64,000 bases of DNA. It comes from Tetragonia tetragonoides. Its lineage: Eukaryota; Streptophyta; Magnoliopsida; Caryophyllales; Aizoaceae. The position numbers and the translations under genes were made by a program. Below, in pieces: positions 11,843-24,689 of this stretch (within the stretch, counting starts at the first letter, position 1; the number at the start of each line of letters is the position of its first letter). The notes below the pieces were generated by a model, which was given only the letters and a program-made list of their open reading frames with translations, was not told the origin of the DNA and ran no database searches. Location: NCBI GenBank assembly GCA_038025085.1, contig CM076153.1, forward strand, positions 21,675,001 to 21,739,000, written 5' to 3'.

Positions 11843-14733
11843 TGTAACACCCCGAAATTCCACCTAATTTAAAACCATTTAAAACCCTGAAAATCGAAGC
11901 GCTACCGCCGTATTTAATGTTCAAATTAAATACAAGGCTAGAAAGAAACCAAAATGTTTATATCCCAAACATACATACTAGATAATTAAATATTAACTAT
12001 CTTTTCCAACTAACTTAAAACAATTAATCCAAAAGAAATAATAAATAGTAACTATTAATTCCCATGCAAGAGAATTAATCTCAATACAAATATAAAAAAA
12101 TCCCAATAATAAGAAGTTCCAAACTAAACAATAAAAATAAATTGTTTTTAGAAGATTTACAATCTTTTTTTGTTGCCTCTCCTAACTCACACCTCGAGTT
12201 ACAAATCCTGTCAATCTACTCCCCCATATACACGAATTCCATATAGGTTCATCATAGGTCCACCATTGAAGAGAAATCGACAGCAAACACAAGTAAAAAG
12301 AAAAACAACCAATCAGCTACGCTGAGTAATTCATAACCACATAGTCCATTTAAATGTCCAAGTTAAGCCAACGTGCTTAATCCAATAAAATAATAATCAT
12401 GCTTAAGAAATAAAGACAACATGCTTTAAACTTAAAGACACACATAATCATCAATTAATAAATCTCATATTTATTATTATCCATTAGCCAAGTTCATTAG
12501 AGAGGAGAGAATCGCATGAATTGTCAAACCAACCGCAGTCGATTCAATAGGATCTTAGTCCCGTGCACAGTGGCAAAAGAGGGATCAACCGTCCCGGAGT
12601 ATAGATGACTCCCGAAGTACTTCTAGTGTTCCTTAGTATATACCCTCCTTCGACCCTAAAGTCTATAGGAAGAACTGTTTCGGAGAACCACTCGCCCAAT
12701 TTCTCAGTATGGATACAAGATTTCCAATACATTGAGGCCATAACCAATGGAACCACTCAACGTAACAAGTGACAAATTCCCATTCGCATCCTTCGGTGGA
12801 TCCATTACCAAAGAAGTCTTAACTCTCAATTCAATTAAATATGGTGATAACATAACAAGTAATACACATAATCTTGGCACTCAAGTAACACAATATGGTT
12901 ACAAATTTCCGATGACATTTTACATGAATGACATCTAGGCCTCAATTCAAAACCACTTATCCAATACCTTTAAGTAGGTACCAATAGTCAAAGTTCAATT
13001 CAACTTATTGAAGTAACATGCTTACTAACATGATACCAAAACTAGCAATTTCAGGCTATATTCCAATTGAGCAATTATTACCATAATTTGCGTTCAACAA
13101 CCACAAATAAACATGCATCTTCTCACATGAATATTAACAAGCAGACGTTGCTACACAAAGTGAATTTCCAACATAGTACATGCATTCACTAACATATAAT
13201 TCTATACGAATTATCATAAGGAAATAAATATCAATTATCCCCTTTTCAAAATACTCACAAGTCCAAATATGAATTCACATTCTTAATCCGATACTAGACA
13301 AATGAATACAAATTCCAATAGACATGAATTATGACAAAGAAATTTCATGATTCATCTAGACATGAATTACCTTTAAAATAAGACAAGTCCAACAAGCAAA
13401 CAACGTAAGCTCCTTACGTTTTAAGCGCGGTCAACAGGTCCAAACAAATTCACAATACACAAATAGTCAATAAATTGACTTCTAAACCACTTTATTAAAA
13501 TTTAAAGATGATTTAGTACCCTTAATAAATTAATTAAATTGCTGAAATTTTAGTTACTCATGCGTGCTCAAAATTTCCAAAAACAATTTACACAACTAAA
13601 TTAGGAAACTTTTCAAAAACCCTAAAACAAGTCAAAGCAAGTCAACCATCAACACCAACGCCAATCACCACGTCACCACCGTCGCTAACCACCTTCCAGC
13701 GGTGGTGGCCGTGACAGTCACGGCTGGAGGCCGTGACAGTCGTCCAGCGATTGCGCACGGTCCAGTCGTGCGCTGTATACGGCTTTTTTTTTTTTTTTTT
13801 TTTTGTGTTGTTAAACAATTTTAACAAACCCTAGTATAATTAAATCCACAATTAATAAATTTTCAGATTTAAATAAATTACAAGATCTAACCTTTTGAAC
13901 TCAAACTTTGATTCAATTCAATAAAACCACCTACCCAACCCTAATCATGATCCTATCATGCAAAAATAATAGAATCTAGCAAACCCTATGCAAAACTAAA
14001 TTAGGGTTTACTCATAAAAAACTAGGGTTCATAAAACTCACAATTGAATCGAATTTAAAGCTTTTAAGAATCAAAGAAAACAAGTTTAGAACATTTACTT
14101 GAAAATCAAGGATTAAAACTGAGCAAAGGATGAACTGTGAAAGAGTGAAGAATTTCTCTTTCTTTTCTCCCAGGTGTGTCGTGCGTAAGAGTGAGAGAGA
14201 GAGTCTTTTTTTTTTTAATTTGGTAAAGTGTCAGTTGAATTTGGAAGCTGAGTGTATTTAGGAGCCCAAATACACTCCTTCCTTATCTCAACTTATTCTT
14301 TCCTAAAACCTCTCCTAAGTTCACTCCACTAACCAAAATTTTAGGAAACAAAATTTTGAAATAAAAATCAGAAATTCTCCCCCTATTTCTGCTAGGGTGG
14401 TCGAAAATAAGGCTCTAATAAGCCTTATAATTTTTGGCCACTTCCGAAAATTATAGAGCCCAATTATTTGTTATTTATATTGGCCCAGTTACATTTTAAT
14501 TAAGTCGAAAACCAAATCCAATATTAATTAGGTACTTTAAATATTTATGAGCCCAATTAATTAATTTAATACGAATGGCCCAATTACATTTTAATAATTC
14601 CAAAATAAAACCCAATATTAATTAGTCAGTTTAAACATTTATGAGCCCAATTAATTAATTAATTAAATACGAAATTGCATTTTCTTTTTAAGTAATTATT
14701 AATCTAAAATGAATAATAATACGGGGTATTACA
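11843..14733 (-). repeat. Chromovirus 3' LTR (2.9 kb)
   Basis: Aligns by eye over its whole length with 21108-24327, apart from the MITE and small indels. Ends are TGTAAC...TTACA. It includes a GC-rich stretch at 13670-13790 and a T-tract at 13783-13804. The apparent ORF at 12544-12756 is conserved in both LTRs, but no more so than its surroundings, so I do not call it a gene. Confidence 0.95.
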
Positions 14734-15010
14734 TCCTTACTCCCTTAAAAGAAGTTTCGTATTCGAAATATAGGATCACCATCGAAGTGAAGCTAGTTCC
14801 AAATGACGAAATTTTTCCACCACACTCTCAAAGTTCAATACACAACATGTAACTCGAAAGTTTAAAAGTTTCCACAACTTTTCCAAATAACAAAATTGAG
14901 CATGATGCAATGCAATGCAATGAGTTTTCCAGTCTTTGTTTCTTTTCTTTTGTGGATTGTTACACCCTTCCCCCCTTAAAAAGGTTTTGACCTCGAAACT
15001 AAGGTTAAGT
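14734..15010 (-). other. Chromovirus 3' untranslated region with two polypurine tracts
   Basis: On the minus strand, TTTTAAGGGAGTAAGGA directly abuts the 3' LTR and is the expected polypurine tract. About 235 bp upstream (14965-14985) lies a stronger-looking tract, AAGGGGGGAAGGG, immediately followed by TGTAAC, the usual context of an LTR start. No LTR begins there in this copy. Confidence 0.6.
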
Positions 15011-18000
15011 ACCTTGTTCGAACAGTAGAGGATAACGCTTGCGCATATCAGCCTCAGTCTCCCAAGTTGCTTATTCGACTGTGTGGTTAGCCCACAATAC
15101 TTTCAGAAGATTGATCTTAGACGCACGAGTTTTCTTCGTTTTCTCGTCTAGGATCCTCACAGGTTTAGTTCGCTCTTCAAGGACTCGAACTGGTTGCTCT
15201 TCATAGGTAAGTGTGTCATCTAACACTACCTTTTCAGGATTCAGTACATGACTCGGATCATGGTGATATCTCTTGAGTTGTGACACGTGTGGAACACATC
15301 GTGCACTTGCTCCAAATCCAGAGGCATAGCGAGCCTATAAGCGACCTCCCCAATTCTTTCAAGAATGTCGTATGGTCCAATGTACTTTGGGCTAAGCTTC
15401 CCTTTACGCCCAAATCTCATAACTCCACGAGTAGGGGATACTTTGAGAAGTACCTTTTCACCAACTTGGTATTCTTCCATTCGTCGATGTATCTTGTGCA
15501 GCTTTCATCTTCTCCTGGACAAGTTTCACTTGGTCAACACTTTCTTGGATAAAATCCGGACCCAAAACAAAGGTCTCACTTATGTCGTTCCAACACGTAG
15601 GAGATCGACACTTCCTCCCATACAGCGCCTCGTAAGGTGCTCTACCAATGCTTGCATGGTAGCTATTGTTGTAGGAGAACTCAATCAAAGGCAAACTCTT
15701 TTTTTACAAGAGTCCTTCATCTATAGAGCACAAGCTCGCAACATGTCCTCCAATGTCTGAATAGTACGCTCCGTTTGACCATCTGTCGCAGGATGCAATG
15801 CCGTACTAAACTTCAACTTTGTACCAAAGGCATCTTGTAATTTGCCCCAGAAGTTGGACAATAATCTCGTATCCCTGTCTGACACAATGTCCTTAGGTAC
15901 TCCATGTAACCTTAAGACCTCTTTCATATAAGCTTCAGCGAGTTGGCCCATCAACCAAGTCTTTTTCATTGCAATGAATCTCGTCGTTTTCGTCAGTCGG
16001 TCGACAATAACCCAAATAGTATCCTTGCCAGACCTCGTATTTGGTAATCCAGTCACGAAATCCATCGAGATTGATTCCCACTTCCATCCAGGAATTTCCA
16101 ACGATTGAACAAGACCTCCAGGCCTCCTGCGTTCGATTTTCACCTTTTGGCAACTAAGACACCTTGCCACATACTTAACACAATCTCGCTTAATGTTTTT
16201 CTACCAAAACTGAAGTTTCAAGTCTTTGTACAACTTATCACCACCTTGGTGAACAGAATACACAGTTCCATGCGCCTTATCTAGAATCATTCGTTTCAGC
16301 TCGGCGTTGTTTGGTACACACCAATACCCCTTCATCTTGATTGTACCATCATCAAGGATCTCATAATCAGGATGCTTCCCATCCTTGATCTTGCACGTAA
16401 CTCCTCTAGAAACGGGTCATGAACTTGCAATTGTCGCATCTCATCATAGATCGACGGTTGCACTACAAGTGCATTAAGTAACACTGCAGTCTCACCTTGT
16501 TGAAGAACCTCTAGGTCCAACTTCCTGAATTCCTCACACAAGTCATACGGTAGCACCATCATGTTATTCACAGTGTGTGAAGTCTTCCTACTCAACCCAT
16601 CAGCCACTACATTGGCCTTTCCCTCGTGATACTGAATATCCAGATCGTACTCAGATATCAACTCGAGCCATCTCCATTGCCTCATATTCAACGCCTTTTG
16701 AGTGAAGATATACTTCAAACTCTTGTGATCTGTAAAGATCTTGCAACGAGCTCCATACAAATGATGCCTCTAGATTTTCAAGGCAAAAATCACAGCGGCT
16801 AACTCCATATCATGAGTAGGGTAGTTCTTCCCATGCACTTTCAACTCGCGAGAGGCATAAGCAACCACCTTGCCATTTTGCATAAGTACACACCCCAACC
16901 CATTCTTAGAAGTGTCACTATACACCTCAAATCCTTCCGTTCCAGACGGTAAAGTCAAAACTAGTGCAGTTGTCAACCTCTTCTGAAGCTCTTGGAAAGC
17001 TTCTTCACATTGTTCAGTCCACTTGTATTTCTTCTCCTTTTTTATCAAATTCGTGATTGGTCTCGCTGTCTTGGAGAAGTCTTGCACAAATCTCCTATAA
17101 TAGCCAACCAATCCGAGGAAACTTTGTACCTCGGTCACACTCTTCGGAACAGGCCAATCCATGACAGCCCGAATCTTAGAAGGATCAACAGAAACTCCTT
17201 CTTTAGAGATAATGTGCCCAAGAAAAGCAACACTCTCTAGCCAAAACTCACACTTTGAGAGTTTAGCGTACAACTTCTCATTTTACAACACCTCCAAGAC
17301 AGTCCTCAAGTGTCTTGCATGTTCCTCCTTGTCTTTCGAATACACCAAAATATCATCGATAAACACGACCAAAAAACTATTCAGATATGGTCTAAAGGTG
17401 TTATTCATCATCTCCATAAACTTAGTAGGTGCATTAGTTAACCCAAATGGCATAACAGTAAACTCATAATGCCCATACCTTGTCCTAAAGGCAGTTTTCG
17501 CAATGTCGACCTCATCAATTCTCAGCTGATGACAACCAGACCGCAAATCCACCTTCGAAAAAACTCCAGCTCCTTGGAGTTGATCGAACAGCTCTTCGAT
17601 CCTAGGTAGAGGATACCTATTCTTGATAGTGACCTTGTTCTACTCATGATAGTCAATGCAGAGACGCAGACTACCATCCTTCTTACACACAAATAGAGCT
17701 GGTGCGCCCCACGGTGACACACTAGAGTCTAATGTACCCTTTCTCTAACAACTCTCCCAACTGCTCCTTTAGTTCTGTCATCTCTAAAGGTGCCATTCTA
17801 TACGGTGCCCTCGAAATCGGACCTGTTCCAAGAACTAGGTCAATTTGAAACACAATATCACTCACTGGTGGCATACCAGGAACCTCCTTTGGAAACACAT
17901 TCGGAAACTCATTGACCACATCAATCTTTAAGATTTCCTCGTCTATTCCCTCTACATTCTGAATGTGACACAAAAATCCTTCACATCCCTTCTCTAAGTG

Positions 18001-18414
18001 ATTTTTCGCCACTAACATTGAAATAATCCCAATTCCTCCCTTAATGACAATTCCTTTATAAGAGATTCTATTACCTCTTGGCCCTTTCAGCGATATCTTT
18101 TGTTCACTACAATCAATTCTCGCTTTATACTTGTTAAGCCAGTTCATCCCCAAAATGACATCAAAATCCCTCAATTGAAACTCAAACAGGTCTGCAGGCA
18201 ACCCAGACCATGCAATGTTCACACGAACATTGCGATGCACTACTTTACACAATACCACATCTCCAGTAGGAGTGGCAATATTAGTCTCATAAGACTCAAC
18301 TACTCCCATCCCATGTTTCTTAACCAAGTTTTCAGATATGAATAAATGTGATGCTCCAGAATCAAATAATACATAGGCAGCCAAATAATTTACAAGGAAC
18401 GTACCAGTTACCAC
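15011..18414 (-). pseudogene. pol: Chromovirus pol: protease, RT, RNase H, integrase, chromodomain (decayed)
   Basis: Read right to left. The protease is at 18414-17900 with active-site motif LFDSGASHLFIS. Reverse transcriptase covers about 17740-17280, with the [11 protein letters not shown] segment and the catalytic FIDDILVYS motif near 17350. RNase H covers about 16930-16590, including [10 protein letters not shown] and [11 protein letters not shown]. The integrase core is at 16170-15721, with MDFVTGLP, VSDRDTRLLSNFW and DGQTERTIQTLEDML, so all three D,D,E residues are visible. The integrase C-terminal GPYDILERIGEVAYRLALP-like segment lies near 15370. The chromodomain ends with KVLWANHTVE and ATWETEADMRKRYP near 15020. 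Frames shift repeatedly (for example near 17720, 17280, 16765, 16330 and 15695) and stops occur, so no full polyprotein is possible. Confidence 0.93.
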
Positions 18415-18429
18415 ATTGTTTCCCGCATC

Positions 18430-19665
18430 AGCCTATACTTGATTCATCACAAACAAACGACCTCCATTTCTGTTCTGGTTGCCATTATTGTTCTGAACAT
18501 TTTCAGCCTGTCCATTCAGCCCATTCTGTCGATTACCACCCTGGTTGTTCCCATTTTGACTCTGAGCTGCAGGAGCTTGAACATTGTTGTTGCCGCCACC
18601 ATTTTTCACGGTCTTGCCCTTCTGAGGACATACAATCAAAAGAACGATGCCCCAACTCTTGAAAAGTGAAGCACCTCACCTTATTTCTAGCGCAATCTAG
18701 CCCTGGGTGATTCTTGTTGCACTTCTTGCAAATGTAGGGTTTACCCTTCCAACCCCCATTATTCCTATGCCCATTTCCATTGCCATTTCCATTCTTGGAA
18801 TTCCCACCCTCATTGTGGTTATTCCCGTTGTTGTTGTTGCCATTCTGGTTGTTCCCTCCTTGGAACTTTTCCTTCTTCTCACCATCACTACCCTGATGGT
18901 CATCAAACTTCCTCTTTTTTCCTGTCATATCTTCTCGGTGCTTGTAAATCGCAGCTTGATTCGCAGCACGATTGTAGACCTCTTGCATAGTCCGACACTT
19001 ATAACCCCAAAAGACTAACGAATGGTCCAGTACAACACATTCTGGAATCTACAGGCCCTTTGCTCTTCTATAGAGACTAATTATCCCGCGAAACGAGCAA
19101 GGTCGTCAAACTTTTTAGCATATTCCTGAATAGTCATCCTCACTTGGATAAGGTTCAAGAACTCGTTATACTTTTGGTTCTGGAGATACTTTGGGTAGAA
19201 CTCCTCTCTAAGAACCGTTTTGAACATTTCCCAATTAAATCACGATCAAGCTCTAATTGAGGTACCATTGGTTGTCCACCAACGATCTGCCTTCTTCCAG
19301 AACAGATAGATAGCACTATCTACCTTAAGTGCCTCCGGACACCCCGTTATCGCGAAGATTTTCTCCAAATCTCGCGTCCAATCGTCGAGAAGTACAGGAT
19401 CCTCGTGCCCCTCAAACACAGGCAGATTATACCCTTTAATCTTCTTGGATACTGCGGCGAAGTCGTCACCCCCAGTTACCCTAGTGTCTTCCCTGTGCAT
19501 CATCTGCGCGATGAATGCATTAGACTGCGCTAAGGCTTGCTGCGACTGAGCAAGTTGCGCTAACAAGGCTTGCGCCATTTCCTCCCCATTCCCGACGTTA
19601 TTGTCGATATCTCCCATCGAGCTATTGGAATCTTCGACTCTTTGTCTATTTCTTCTAGGTGGCAT
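18430..19665 (-). pseudogene. gag: Chromovirus gag (decayed)
   Basis: Starts at ATG 19665 (MPPRRNRQRVEDSN). The capsid-like part includes PVFEGHEDPVLLDDWTRDLE followed by FAITGCPEALKVDSAIYLF, which is the usual plant Ty3/Gypsy gag pattern. A frameshift near 19245 breaks it. The C-terminal part (18988-18533) is Asn/Gly-rich, with the zinc-knuckle-like segments CKKCNKNHPGLDC and CFTFQELGHRSFDC; the second knuckle has lost one cysteine. It would package the element RNA if intact. Confidence 0.88.
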
Positions 19666-20175
19666 CTAGCAACCTAAAGGATCAACAAAAGCAAAAGAAA
19701 AAGGGTATTAGCTACCCATATCACACTCAGGTGCGATAATCACAACTAAAATATACATTTGACTCATATATATGTTCAATAGCCAACTAGGGCTCTAGGC
19801 TCTTATTGCGTTCAAGCATGGCCTTATCACACTCTTGCGTACAACCAAGTTCAAGTTTCAATAGACTTTGTTCTTTCTCAAAAATAAACAAATCACAATC
19901 ATAATGAAACATCCATGCCTTTTTCATAGGCGCTTTCACAATTCTCATGCTCCAAATAGCAAGTAAAATAACACATTTCTTGCAAAAATTCCATCTCATA
20001 AATCAAATAATCATATATTTGTTCTCAAAAATGAATGCTTGCCAAACCAAGCCTCAAATAGCGTGAAGCAAAGCAAATAATAACATTGTAATCATAATGT
20101 CAAAAACAAATGGCTTGCAGGCACAAATAAAGTCTCAAATAGTTTACTTCCAATAAAACTACATAAAACTAAGAA

Positions 20176-20900
20176 TCACGCTTTCTTCGCACGGTTCCTC
20201 AAAGTATAGAGACACACATGTGTCACTTGGACCTCGTCCTCCATGGGTTCCTCCTCTTCTGGATCCTCCTTCTCTTCAACAGGGGTCCTTGGCTCGTTGG
20301 GCTCGCCATTCAAGCTTATGGGCCAGTCTCTCACAGCGCTAGGCCTAGGTGGCCTCGCAGGAACCTCAGGAACAGCAGGCAAAGGCTCTTCCTCAACTTC
20401 GACAGCAGGTGCTTCGACCTCCTCAGCGAAGTAGTTCCTCTCGAACGCTAGTGCTCGATCTAAATCGGCGTCTGCCTCCTCTTGGGTCATCTGGTCGTCC
20501 ACCTGAAGTAATGGATCGTACCCTCCAGCGTTCTCCACGTATACCTCGTAGGGGTCTCTATGCATTTCTGGGTACTCCCGGTCCGTGGCATACGCCCTTA
20601 TAATCAAGGACTCCAATGTCTCTAGATAATAGGGGTATTCCCTATCGTTTCGCATCTCCCAGTCCATTCGCCACTCTCTATGGAACCGGAACCACTTGAC
20701 CGTCGTAATTGGCGAAGCTATAGATGAAGTGGAAGGCCTTCATCTTTTCTGAGCGTGTTGGTGATTGAACACCATAGTACTCGTTGTATTGCTCGAATAC
20801 CTCAAGCACGAGGTCAAAATACTCCTTTAGGCGGCCTCCCTCATATCGGAGCTGCCTCGGATCAATAGGGTCACGGGTCGTTCAAACTTTACCATCTGCA
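20176..20900 (-). pseudogene. Extra ORF between primer-binding site and gag of the chromovirus
   Basis: An open frame on the same strand as gag runs from 20667 to 20176 (about 163 codons). Its frame can be followed upstream to about 20890 through one frameshift near 20695, giving roughly 235 codons. The N-terminal half looks like a folded domain (YEGGRLKEYFDLVLEVFEQY, then YREWRMDWEMRND). The C-terminal half is acidic and proline-rich (EVEEEPLPAVPEVP, EEKEDPEEEEPMEDE), ending LRNRAKKA. I recognise no family. Additional ORFs occur in some plant Ty3/Gypsy elements, but a sense ORF upstream of gag is unusual. Confidence 0.6.
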
Positions 20901-21092
20901 AGCGAGAAACAACACGTTAGTACTTCACTCAAGTACTTCAAATAATACCAAAACAAGTAAAATAACAAATCAACTCATTTCGGCTTACAAATCTTTTATT
21001 CACATAACTTAAGTCTATGTAATTTTTCAGCCTAAGAATATGTCTTAATGACATACTTTACCATCAAAACGTATATTAGGGACAGTAACTAC

Positions 21093-21104
21093 ACTCTGAT
21101 ACCA
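21093..21104 (-). other. Primer-binding site, tRNA-iMet type
   Basis: On the minus strand TGGTATCAGAGT follows the 5' LTR after 3 nt. This is the usual plant primer site complementary to the 3' end of initiator methionine tRNA. Confidence 0.92.
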
Positions 21105-21107
21105 ACT

Positions 21108-24100
21108 TGTAACACCCCGAATTTCCGTCTAATTTAAAACCATTTAAAATCACGAGTTGCAGCGTAAAAACCCTAGAAATTCGAAGCGCTACCGTCGTAT
21201 TTAATGTTCAAATTAAATACAAGGGTAGAAAGACACCAAAATGTTTATATCCCAAACATACATATTAGATAATTAAATATTAACTATCTTTTCCAACTAA
21301 TTTAAAACAATTAATCCAAAAGAAATAATAAATGGTACTCCCTCCGTCCTTTTTTCTCCTACCCACTTTCCTTTTACATCCGTTCTTTTTTCTCCTACCC
21401 ACTTTCCCTTTTAGTAATACTTTGAGTATAAATGACTCATTTATCCTTACTTTTTCTTGTCATCATTACTTTTCCAACGCACTACTAACTCACACACTCT
21501 CTCATGTAAAAGTAAGGGCAAATAAGAAATTTTTGTTCCAAAAGCAACTCTCATTAAACTCCGCAAAAAGAAGTGGGTAGGAGAAAAAAGAACGGAGGGA
21601 GTAACTATTAATTCCCATGCAAAATAATTAATCTCAATACAAATATAAAAAAATCCCAAGAATAAGAAGTTTCAAACTAAACAATAAAAACAAATTGTTT
21701 TTAGAAGATTTACAATCTTCTTTTGTCGCGTCTCCTAGCTCACACCTCGAGCTACAAATCTTGTCAATCTACTCCCCCATATAGACGAATTCCATATAGG
21801 TTCATCATAGGGCCACCACTGAAGAGAAATTGACAACAAACACAAGTAAAAAGAAAAACAACCAATCAGCTATGCTGAGTAATTCATAACCACATAGTCC
21901 ATTTAAATCTCCAAGTTAAGGCAACATGCTTAATCCAATAAAATAATAATCATGCTTAAGAAATAAAGACAACATGCTTTAAACTTAAAGACACACATAA
22001 TCATCAATTAATAAATCTCATATTTATTATTATCCATTAGCCAAGTTCATTAGAGAGGAGAGAATCGCATGAATTGTCAAACCAACCGCAGTCGATTCAA
22101 TAGGATCTTAGTCCCGTGCACAGTGGCAAAAGAGGGATCAACCGTCCCGGAGTATAGATGACTCCCGAAGTACTTCTAGTGTTCCTTAGTATATACCCTC
22201 CTTCGACCCTAAAGTCTATAGGAAGAACTGTTTCGGAGAACCACTCGCCCAATTTCTCAGTATGGATACAAGATTTCCAATACATTGAGGCCATAACCAA
22301 TGGAACCGCTCAACGTAACAAGTGACAAATTCCCTTTCACATCCTTCGGTGGATCCATTACCCAAGAAGTATTAACTCTCAATTCAATTAAATATGGTGA
22401 TCACATAACAAGTAATACACATAATCTTGGCACTCAAGTAACACAATATGGTTACAAATTTACAATGGCATTTACATGAATGGCATCTAGGCCTCAACTC
22501 AAAACCACCTATCCCAATACCTTTAAGTAGGTTCCAATAGTCAAAGTTCAATTCAACTTATTGAAGTAACATGCTTACTAACATGATTCCACATGCTTAC
22601 TAACATGATACCAAAAATAGCAATTTCAGGCTATATACCAATTGAACAATTATTAACATAATTTGCGTTCAATAACCAAAAATAAACATGCATCTCCTCA
22701 CATGAATACTAAAAACTAGACATTGCTACACAAAGTGAATTTCCAACATAATACATGCATTCACTAACATATAATTCTATACGACTTATCACAAGGAAAT
22801 AAATATCAATTATCCCTTTTCAAAATACTCACAAGTCCAAATATGAATTCACAATTTCAATCCAATACTAGACAAATGAATACAAATTCCAATAGACATG
22901 AATTATGACAAAGAAATTTCATAATTTATCTAGACATGAATTACATTTAAAACTAAGGCAAGTCCAACAAGCAAACAACGTAAGCTCCTTACGTTTTAAG
23001 CGCGATCAACGGGCCCTAACAAATCCACAATACAGAAATAGTCAATACATTGACTTCTAAACCACTTTATTAAACTTTAAAGATGATTTAGTACACTTAA
23101 TTAAATTAATTAAGTTGCTGGAATTTTAGTTACTCATGCATGCTCAAAGTTTCCAAAAACAATTTACACAACTAAATTAGGAAACTTTCCAAAAACCCTA
23201 AAACAAGTCAAAGCAAGTCAACCATCAACACCAACACCAATCACCAAGGCACCACCGTCGCTAACCACCGTCCAGCAGCGGCGGTGGCTGTGACAGTCAA
23301 GGCTGGAGGCCGTCATAGCCGCCCAGCGGCTGCGCACGGTCTAGCCGTGCGCTGTACACGGCCTGGCCAGCCAGACCTCTTTTTTTTTTTTTTTTTGTTT
23401 TTTTTGTTAAACAATTTTTACAAACCCTAATCTAATTAAATCCACAATTAATAATTTTCCAGATTTAATTACATTATAAGATCTAACCTTTTGAACTCAA
23501 ACTTTTATTCAATTCAATAAAACCACCTACCCAACCCTAATCATGATTCTATCATGCAAAAACAATAGAATCTAGCAAACCCTATGCAAAACTAAATTAG
23601 GGTTTACCCATACAAAACTAGGGTTCATAAAACTCACACTTGAATCGAATTTAAAGATTTTAAGAATCAAAGAAAATAAGTTTAGAACACTTACTTGAAA
23701 ATCAAGGATTAAAACTGAGCAAAGGATGAACTGTGAAAGAGTGAAGAATTTCTCTTTCTTTTCTCCTGTGTGTGTCTTGCGTGAGAGTGAGAGAGAGAGG
23801 GTCTTTTTTTTTTTTATTTGGTAAAGCGTCAGTTGAATTTGGAAGCTAAGTGTATTTAGGAGTCCAAATAAACTCCTTCCTTATCTCAAATTATTCTTTT
23901 CTAAAACCTCTCCTAAATTCACTCCACTAACCAAAATTTTAGGGAACAAAATTTTGAAATAAAAATTAGAAATTCTCCCCCTATTTTCGGCTAGGGTGGC
24001 CGAAAATAAGGCTCTAATAAGCCTTATAATTTTCGGCCACTCCCGAAAATTATAGAGCCCAATTATTTTTTATTTCTTTTGGCCCAATTACATTTTAATT

Positions 24101-24327
24101 AAGTCCAAAATCAAACCCAATATTAATTAGGCACTTTAAACATTTAGGAGCCCAATTAATTAATTAAATACGAATGGCCCAATTATTTTAATTAAGTCCA
24201 AAACCAAACCCAATATTGATTAGGCACTTTAAACATTTATGAGCCCAATTAATTAATCAAATACGAAATTGTATTTTCTTTTTATGTAATTATTATTCTA
24301 AAATGATTAATAATAAGGGGTATTACA
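21108..24327 (-). repeat. Chromovirus 5' LTR (3.2 kb, with nested MITE)
   Basis: Same ends and sequence as 11843-14733. It is longer mainly because of the 264-bp Stowaway insertion. A GC-rich block (23270-23380) and a T-tract followed by CT/GA-rich sequence near 23760-23820 correspond to the same features in the other LTR. The transcription start should lie within it, but I could not fix a TATA box. Confidence 0.95.
21338..21601. mobile_element. Stowaway-type MITE (264 bp)
   Basis: Ends CTCCCTCCGTCC and the complementary GGACGGAGGGAG-like terminus, with TA duplication (21336-21337 and 21602-21603). The other LTR has the empty site AATAGTAACTATT at about 12045, which confirms an insertion of exactly this segment. 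It has no coding capacity and would have been moved by a mariner-type transposase. Confidence 0.95.
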
Positions 24328-24689
24328 AATAGCCTCCCGTCGAAGAGCTTTTTTTTCGCTCTCGATGCCTTGCTATGCCTTAAGAGAATGATATAATGCC
24401 TGTGTCTTGAGAAGTTGTGCCTGTGCCTTTTCCTTTGCTTGAGAAGTTGTGTTTGTGCCTGCAAAAATTATAATATTGTGCCTTTGCCTTGATAGAAAAG
24501 ATATTGTGCCTGTGCCTACAAAAATTAGATTTTATCGGGCTCCTAAGATAGGAAACCGTATTGCGGGGGTAAGATAGTCATTCTGGGTGAGTGCCCGTCG
24601 CTCCCGGGCTTCTAACAGTCAAAAAATGAAATCCCGCGTGGAATTTGAACTCGTGGGCCCACCCGTGAGAGGTGGATGAGAAAAGAGCC
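24328..24689. other. Spacer with short TGCCTGTGCCT repeats
   Basis: Low-complexity stretch with several imperfect copies of TTGTGCCTGTGCCT and of GAGAAGTTGTG at 24370-24520, followed by LTR-like text (ATCCCGCGTGGA at about 24632, also present in the solo LTR near 41220). No gene seen. Confidence 0.5.

Larger units (their letters stand above)
11843..24327 (-). mobile_element. Tekay/Del-like chromovirus (Ty3/Gypsy LTR retrotransposon), full length
   Basis: Two long terminal repeats in the same orientation (11843-14733 and 21108-24327) start TGTAACACCCC and end GGGGTATTACA. The whole is flanked by a perfect 5-bp duplication AATAG (11838-11842 and 24328-24332). On the minus strand the order is 5' LTR, tRNA-iMet primer site, an extra ORF, gag, protease, reverse transcriptase, RNase H, integrase and chromodomain, then 3' LTR. 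That order with a chromodomain identifies a chromovirus, best fitting the Tekay (Del) clade. All genes contain stops or frameshifts, so it is non-autonomous now. A Stowaway MITE in the 5' LTR only arrived after integration. Confidence 0.95.

Noticed and set aside
12544..12756. 70-codon ORF conserved in both chromovirus LTRs (also 22097-22300)
   Set aside because: It is within the LTRs and no better conserved than adjacent LTR sequence; no known motif.
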